From NCBI GenBank assembly GCA_943913205.1, contig CALTWN010000003.1:1-57183 (forward strand): a DNA stretch of 57,183 bases. Direction: 5' to 3'. This document shows, piece by piece, positions 53,470 through 57,183 of the stretch. The position numbers and the translations under genes are program-made. The notes beneath the pieces were generated by a model that was not told the origin of the DNA, did no database searches, and saw only the letters and a list, made by a program, of their open reading frames with translations. This stretch comes from an uncultured Bartonella sp. (GTDB lineage Bacteria > Pseudomonadota > Alphaproteobacteria > Rhizobiales > Rhizobiaceae). The stretch's first letter is position 1; each line of letters opens with the position of its first letter.

Positions 53470-55114
53470 ACTGTGTTTGAGATTCGGCTATCCATTTATC
53501 AACCAAAGATGATGGTAACGGCGTATATTTTAAAATATCTAGTCCCATCTGAGGTGTTATATATTGTCCAATTAAAGGTAAAAGTTGCTGCAATATAGCA
53601 AAAGTACGTTCTTTTTCATTAGGACTAGTTGGTGCATCATCAACAATTACATCATATTCATTATTAGCGCATACTTCTTTTGTTAAATTTATATATTGTT
53701 GATTTTCTGCGCCAACTATTCGTACTAAACGGCCATCAACTAAATAATTTTGTACTATATGTAGAATTATTAGCGCTTGTTTTTTGCGATATTTTTTCAA
53801 ATTATTAAAAATAGAGGCTAATAAATTAAGACTAGACTGCCTTCTTTGTGTTTCCAACACCCCGGGTTGATTTACCTCTCTTGTACCTATAAATTCTGGA
53901 GATAATCCAGTTACCTGCATAATAGAGCCTTTACTTTCTTCAAATAATTGAAAAAATCCAGCCGGAAAGCTAGCTACAGGTTTAGGTTGTATACGTGGTG
54001 CCCCACCAGATAAAGAACCATTACGCAGCCAAGTTATTTGATCTGCTCGTGCAAAGCTTTCTTCTGCCTGATGGTCATCATCAAAAGCCCCCCGCTCTGC
54101 TAATAAACCCCCTTTTGCCTGGCTGTTAAGTAAATGCATAACCTGACTAAAAAATTTATTAGCCCAACGCTGAGGATCTTTAGTAGGATTTACTAAGCCA
54201 TAAAATAGTCGCGAAGTTCTATTATAATAACCTGTTATACATTCCCACCCTAATTGATTATTAGGCGTTATAGGAGAATCTGGCATAGCCAATAATTCAG
54301 CTCCTAAAAAAGCTCTCTTTACGACACGACGCATAAAACGATGATATTGAATTTTCGGATATATAGCTATTAAATCTAAGATTTCGCTATAATTGTATAT
54401 TTTATTTGACATCTCCATTGTGTCATATACAAAATATGCAGGTTCTTGTTCAAACCAGCGTACCTCTACAATAGTAACCTTATCTTTGGCATGGACATCG
54501 CTTTGTTCGCAGCCACGAGCCCAAGCAGCATCCAAGAAGCTCTCATGTGTATCAGGAAACATCTCACGAGCTTCTTCTATAGATTTTTCATCTACATACC
54601 ACAAACGTTGTGCGTCGCTTAAATTACTTTTACTGGCATTAGCGTCCCATACCATTTTAAATGGATCTAAACGTTGCATAGCCGGCTCGCCCTCTGGATT
54701 AGAATTAAAATCTAATCTAGTATCTACCCACCCCATTCCGGCAATTACCGTATCTGCGAAAGCTTCAGATTCTTCATCCTCACCATTAGCGTTATATCTA
54801 AACCATTCAGCAACACCGGTTAATATTTCATCTACTTTTGCATCCCCTTCAGTACGGGGTATGAATCTAACTTGCCTACTATTATTTATCTCTGCGCCAA
54901 TTACAGCATTCACCAAAGGCGCTATTCTATTAAAGGTCATTTGCGGACGCTTGTTACGACGCAAAACTTGCTTATCTTCTTCACTCCATTGTTCGCCATT
55001 ATAAAAAGCAAAATCCTCGACCGCTTGTCTGCGCCATTCTCCCACCCGCTTTATATCGTTTTGATACCATTTTTTTAATTTAGTAAATAATTCTATTTCA
55101 TCATATTCTTGCAT
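53462..55114 (-). CDS. P22-like portal protein
   Basis: 550 residues from ATG 55114, which has GGAG five bases upstream; the frame extends to 55135 but that start lacks a ribosome site. The N-terminal block is YNGEQWSEEDKQVLRRNKRP, then NRIAPLVNAVIGAEINNSRQ, GMGWVDTRLDF and a later helical part with TGLSPEFIG and RRQSSLNLLASIF, all typical of the P22 portal family. At 550 residues it is shorter than P22 gp1 (725). It forms the dodecameric DNA gate of the capsid. Confidence 0.88.
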   Translation of the reverse strand: MQEYDEIELFTKLKKWYQNDIKRVGEWRRQAVEDFAFYNGEQWSEEDKQVLRRNKRPQMTFNRIAPLVNAVIGAEINNSRQVRFIPRTEGDAKVDEILTGVAEWFRYNANGEDEESEAFADTVIAGMGWVDTRLDFNSNPEGEPAMQRLDPFKMVWDANASKSNLSDAQRLWYVDEKSIEEAREMFPDTHESFLDAAWARGCEQSDVHAKDKVTIVEVRWFEQEPAYFVYDTMEMSNKIYNYSEILDLIAIYPKIQYHRFMRRVVKRAFLGAELLAMPDSPITPNNQLGWECITGYYNRTSRLFYGLVNPTKDPQRWANKFFSQVMHLLNSQAKGGLLAERGAFDDDHQAEESFARADQITWLRNGSLSGGAPRIQPKPVASFPAGFFQLFEESKGSIMQVTGLSPEFIGTREVNQPGVLETQRRQSSLNLLASIFNNLKKYRKKQALIILHIVQNYLVDGRLVRIVGAENQQYINLTKEVCANNEYDVIVDDAPTSPNEKERTFAILQQLLPLIGQYITPQMGLDILKYTPLPSSLVDKWIAESQTQCE

Positions 55115-55127
55115 ATTAACTCCATTT

Positions 55128-56474
55128 TTAAACACTCATCCAGCCGCCATTAACCGTATTTCCGCCGTATCTTTTTTTATCTCTGCGCATTATTTGTTCA
55201 GGCGAGGCCACTAAACACATTAAACCAAAAGCATCAGCACCATGGCTTGACCAATCATGATTAGGACCTAAACCTATACCTCTTAAATCATCTCGTTTTT
55301 CGTGATACCACTGCAAAGCTTCCAGACCTGCTTGCGTTGTAGATTGGTTGAACCACACACGCCCAAACAGTCTTCTACACGCTTCTATCCTTGCACGAGC
55401 AGCACCAGCGCCCTGATTTGGAACTATTTCAACACAAAAACCCGCTTGCGCTAAAGCACTTTCAAAACTTACATTATGAACTTTATCACAGCTTCTACCG
55501 TCATGAGGTAAAGTAATAGACGCTTGACTATACCCATTAGTTCGCATCCAATCTATATGAGCAGCTAAAGGTTGTCCTTGAGATTCATAATAATTTAATA
55601 CTCTAATTTCTTGTCCTATAAATTGAGCTATCCAAATTGCTGTTGCATCAGCTTTTGCCCCTGTACCACCAATGTCCCAAAAGCTTCTATAACTCATTAA
55701 AGGGTCACAACAAACATTTCCTATGCGCCCCTCCTCTTTGGCTTGCATAAGATGATTAGTAAAATATGAACCGGCAAAAACCTGTTGAAAATCTCCCTCC
55801 CAAATATGATTATAATATTCAGGCCTAAATTTTTTATCATTTATCCTTTCTTCATTTAATACTTTGGGAAACCATGGATTATCTCGCCAATTTAACTCAA
55901 CTATTTTGAGTCTTAATTCTTCTGCTTTATGCTGGTTAATCCTATATCTCTTATGAACGGCGCTTTGTTTAGAAACTGGATTCCAAGTAGCCCAAATCTC
56001 TGAGTTTTCTTCACGCACAGTGGGTACAAGCTGCAACCAAGCCTGTTCACTTACAGTTTCTGCTTCATCTATCCAAAAAATATGAATATTTGCCATAGAT
56101 TTAAGTGAAGATAAATTACGGCTTAAACCAAGAAAGCAAAAACTTATAAGATTGTTTTTTGTTTTTATCTGCCGCTCACTTATATCAAAATAATCCGTTA
56201 GCCAATCTAAACTAGATATTGCTATCATTATTTCCGCTTGCAAAGAATTATTTACACTATTCAAATATTCTCGAGCGCAAACTATAATGCCACTTCTGCC
56301 TGCCTCACTCAATTCATAAGCTCGCAACACCGCCATAATAGCAAAAGAACGAGTTTTACCTGAACCTCTGCCCCCATATGCCGCCCTATAACGAGCATCT
56401 CCACTAAAAACATCTATCAACTTAGGGGGCAATTCGATTTGTACTGTATTATTCGAACGTCTCCTTTGTATCAT
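55128..56474 (-). CDS. Terminase large subunit
   Basis: DNA-packaging motor, 448 residues. The ATPase has Walker A YGGRGSGKT (about 33-41) and Walker B HIFWIDEAE; the coupling motif lies in WATWNP. The RNase H-like nuclease domain shows the first metal Asp in SFWDIGGTGAKAD and the last acidic residue in SSHGADAFGLM. It resembles the PBSX/Terminase_3 type. The start overlaps the TerS gene by 26 bases. Confidence 0.93.
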   Translation of the reverse strand: MIQRRRSNNTVQIELPPKLIDVFSGDARYRAAYGGRGSGKTRSFAIMAVLRAYELSEAGRSGIIVCAREYLNSVNNSLQAEIMIAISSLDWLTDYFDISERQIKTKNNLISFCFLGLSRNLSSLKSMANIHIFWIDEAETVSEQAWLQLVPTVREENSEIWATWNPVSKQSAVHKRYRINQHKAEELRLKIVELNWRDNPWFPKVLNEERINDKKFRPEYYNHIWEGDFQQVFAGSYFTNHLMQAKEEGRIGNVCCDPLMSYRSFWDIGGTGAKADATAIWIAQFIGQEIRVLNYYESQGQPLAAHIDWMRTNGYSQASITLPHDGRSCDKVHNVSFESALAQAGFCVEIVPNQGAGAARARIEACRRLFGRVWFNQSTTQAGLEALQWYHEKRDDLRGIGLGPNHDWSSHGADAFGLMCLVASPEQIMRRDKKRYGGNTVNGGWMSV

Positions 56475-56733
56475 TATTTAAATCCTCAATTGTGTCTTTA
56501 GGCACAACTAACTCGATACGAGTTATTTTGTTACATTTATCTTCTGTAAAACTACTAAGTTGCGCTAGCTTTATTAATAAATTTAAAAAAGCATTAGGCT
56601 TTTGTTGAGCTTGCTCACATAAATATTCTACCAAACCATCTTTATTTTTTTCTGGAGATAGATTCTCTAAAGCTTCAATAGTTGCCAAGCGCAAGCGATC
56701 GAAATCGAGCTGATTTCGTTTTTTTTTAACCAT
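56449..56733 (-). CDS. Probable terminase small subunit
   Basis: 94 residues, helical. The stretch LVEYLCEQAQQKPNAFLNLLIKLAQL matches a recurring small-terminase pattern, and the gene overlaps and precedes terL on the same strand. The N-terminus (KKKRNQLDFDRLRLATIEAL) is basic, consistent with binding DNA at the packaging site. No helix-turn-helix is obvious, so the call depends partly on order. Confidence 0.65.
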   Translation of the reverse strand: MVKKKRNQLDFDRLRLATIEALENLSPEKNKDGLVEYLCEQAQQKPNAFLNLLIKLAQLSSFTEDKCNKITRIELVVPKDTIEDLNNDTKETFE

Positions 56734-56762
56734 ATTTACCTATTGTAATTGTATTTATAAAA

Positions 56763-57179
56763 TTATACTAATCGCAATATCGTTAAAACTACCCAAGTTA
56801 AACTAGTAGAGCTATACCAATATAAAGCCGACATTATATAACTAACCAACATTTCTGATGTAGTAATATGCAAAATTTTATATGCATATGTTACAACAAA
56901 AATGCTAAGCAAAATCAAAACATAACTAGCGGCAATTAAGGAATATTTTAAACTTATAGTTTTTCTACATAACTGCAAAAAAATTAACATAATAGCAAAA
57001 ATCATTGCTATGGGTATCATTAATAAATATTGACCATAATAAAACTGGCTTTTAGAAAAACCAAGTAAAAAACCCAAAAGTGAACCTATAGAAACACCAG
57101 AAAACTCAATTCCAGCAATGTTTTTAAATATTAAATTATGAATAAACAAAAAACCAAGCTCAAATAATGGCTCTATCAA
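56763..57179 (-). CDS. Phage-region membrane protein, possibly partial
   Basis: 138 residues with about four hydrophobic helices (around 27-42, 50-70, 80-103 and 112-135). The first candidate start is TTG 57179, but the frame is open to the right edge, so the true start may lie outside. It is on the phage strand, 30 bases before TerS. No family is recognised; superinfection exclusion or a second holin are possible, unsupported roles. Confidence 0.5.
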   Translation of the reverse strand: MIEPLFELGFLFIHNLIFKNIAGIEFSGVSIGSLLGFLLGFSKSQFYYGQYLLMIPIAMIFAIMLIFLQLCRKTISLKYSLIAASYVLILLSIFVVTYAYKILHITTSEMLVSYIMSALYWYSSTSLTWVVLTILRLV

Positions 57180-57183
57180 AGTA

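Noticed and set aside
54393..55004. 203-codon open frame on the plus strand within the portal gene
   Set aside because: It is antisense to well-conserved portal sequence and its composition is that of a mirrored frame; no ribosome site was seen.
43835..57183. Gene transfer agent of the Rhodobacter or Bartonella type
   Set aside because: The portal, coat and head-completion proteins are P22/N4-like, and no siphovirus-type tail tube, tape measure or baseplate genes are present. A podovirus-derived transfer agent remains possible and is noted under findings.
1..57183. CRISPR array, tRNA, rRNA or insertion sequence
   Set aside because: No regularly spaced repeats, tRNA cloverleaf, rRNA core sequence or transposase was recognised; a covariance-model scan would be needed to exclude small RNAs fully.

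Overview
The window is a contiguous, gene-dense and strongly AT-rich piece of an alphaproteobacterial chromosome that runs into a short-tailed (podovirus-like) prophage. Several neighbourhoods are typical of Rhizobiales/Hyphomicrobiales: divL-tsaE-addB-addA, chvG-chvI, ialB-rlmN, an alpha/beta hydrolase beside infC, DUF930 beside dapE, rdgB-hemW near grpE, class I lysyl-tRNA synthetase beside a solute-binding protein, and rmuC-def-fmt-truA. The low G+C, the IalB-family protein and several eroded domains suggest a host-associated relative of the Bartonella/Liberibacter kind. This placement is an inference from gene content and order; no 16S or other marker search was possible.

Layout: 1-6272 (minus) holds divL-like, tsaE, addB and partial addA. 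6410-8200 (plus) is an MsbA-like exporter that converges on chvG-chvI (minus). 10399-12113 (minus) is ialB-rlmN. 12232-15158 (plus) is an nrdB-nrdA-glutaredoxin cassette. 15161-16452 (minus) carries a YgjP-like metallopeptidase and an alpha/beta hydrolase, divergent from infC. 16540-21215 (plus) is the translation block infC-rpmI-rplT-pheS-pheT. 21254-26631 (minus) is dnaK, dnaJ, kbp-like, DUF930 and dapE, ending in a strong intrinsic terminator that may belong to a small RNA. 26772-32141 (plus) is tamA-tamB. 32138-35716 (minus) is rdgB-hemW-argB-dapD. Then come grpE (plus), prfC, lysS and a solute-binding protein (minus), and rmuC-def-fmt-truA (plus) up to 43833.

From 43835 to the right edge every gene is on the minus strand and belongs to a phage late module. 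Read in the direction of transcription from the right it contains: a membrane protein, TerS, TerL, P22-like portal, a 58-62 aa protein, an N4-gp56-type coat protein, a scaffold-like protein, gp4-like and gp10-like head-to-tail proteins, a GNAT-like protein, an Asn-rich virion protein, two tandem tail-collar fibres, a small coiled-coil protein, a GH24 endolysin, overlapping Rz/Rz1-type spanins, a holin-like protein and an SLT lipoprotein. No tape-measure or tail-tube gene is present, which fits a short-tailed virion. Integrase, repressor and replication genes are not in the window and would lie to the right.

The most unusual points are a DivL-type kinase with Tyr in place of the phospho-accepting His and a badly eroded ATPase domain; a phenylalanyl-tRNA synthetase beta subunit whose editing domain is shortened and has lost its signature motifs; an AUU start for infC; a short NrdA without an ATP-cone; apparent loss of amgK/murU and of rph/hrcA from otherwise conserved clusters; a candidate small RNA with an anti-Shine-Dalgarno stretch; and, in the prophage, overlapping spanins, an endolysin with a C-terminal membrane anchor, duplicated fibres and a coat gene bracketed by hairpins. 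No CRISPR array, rRNA, tRNA or insertion sequence was recognised, and no gap between genes exceeds about 200 bases.
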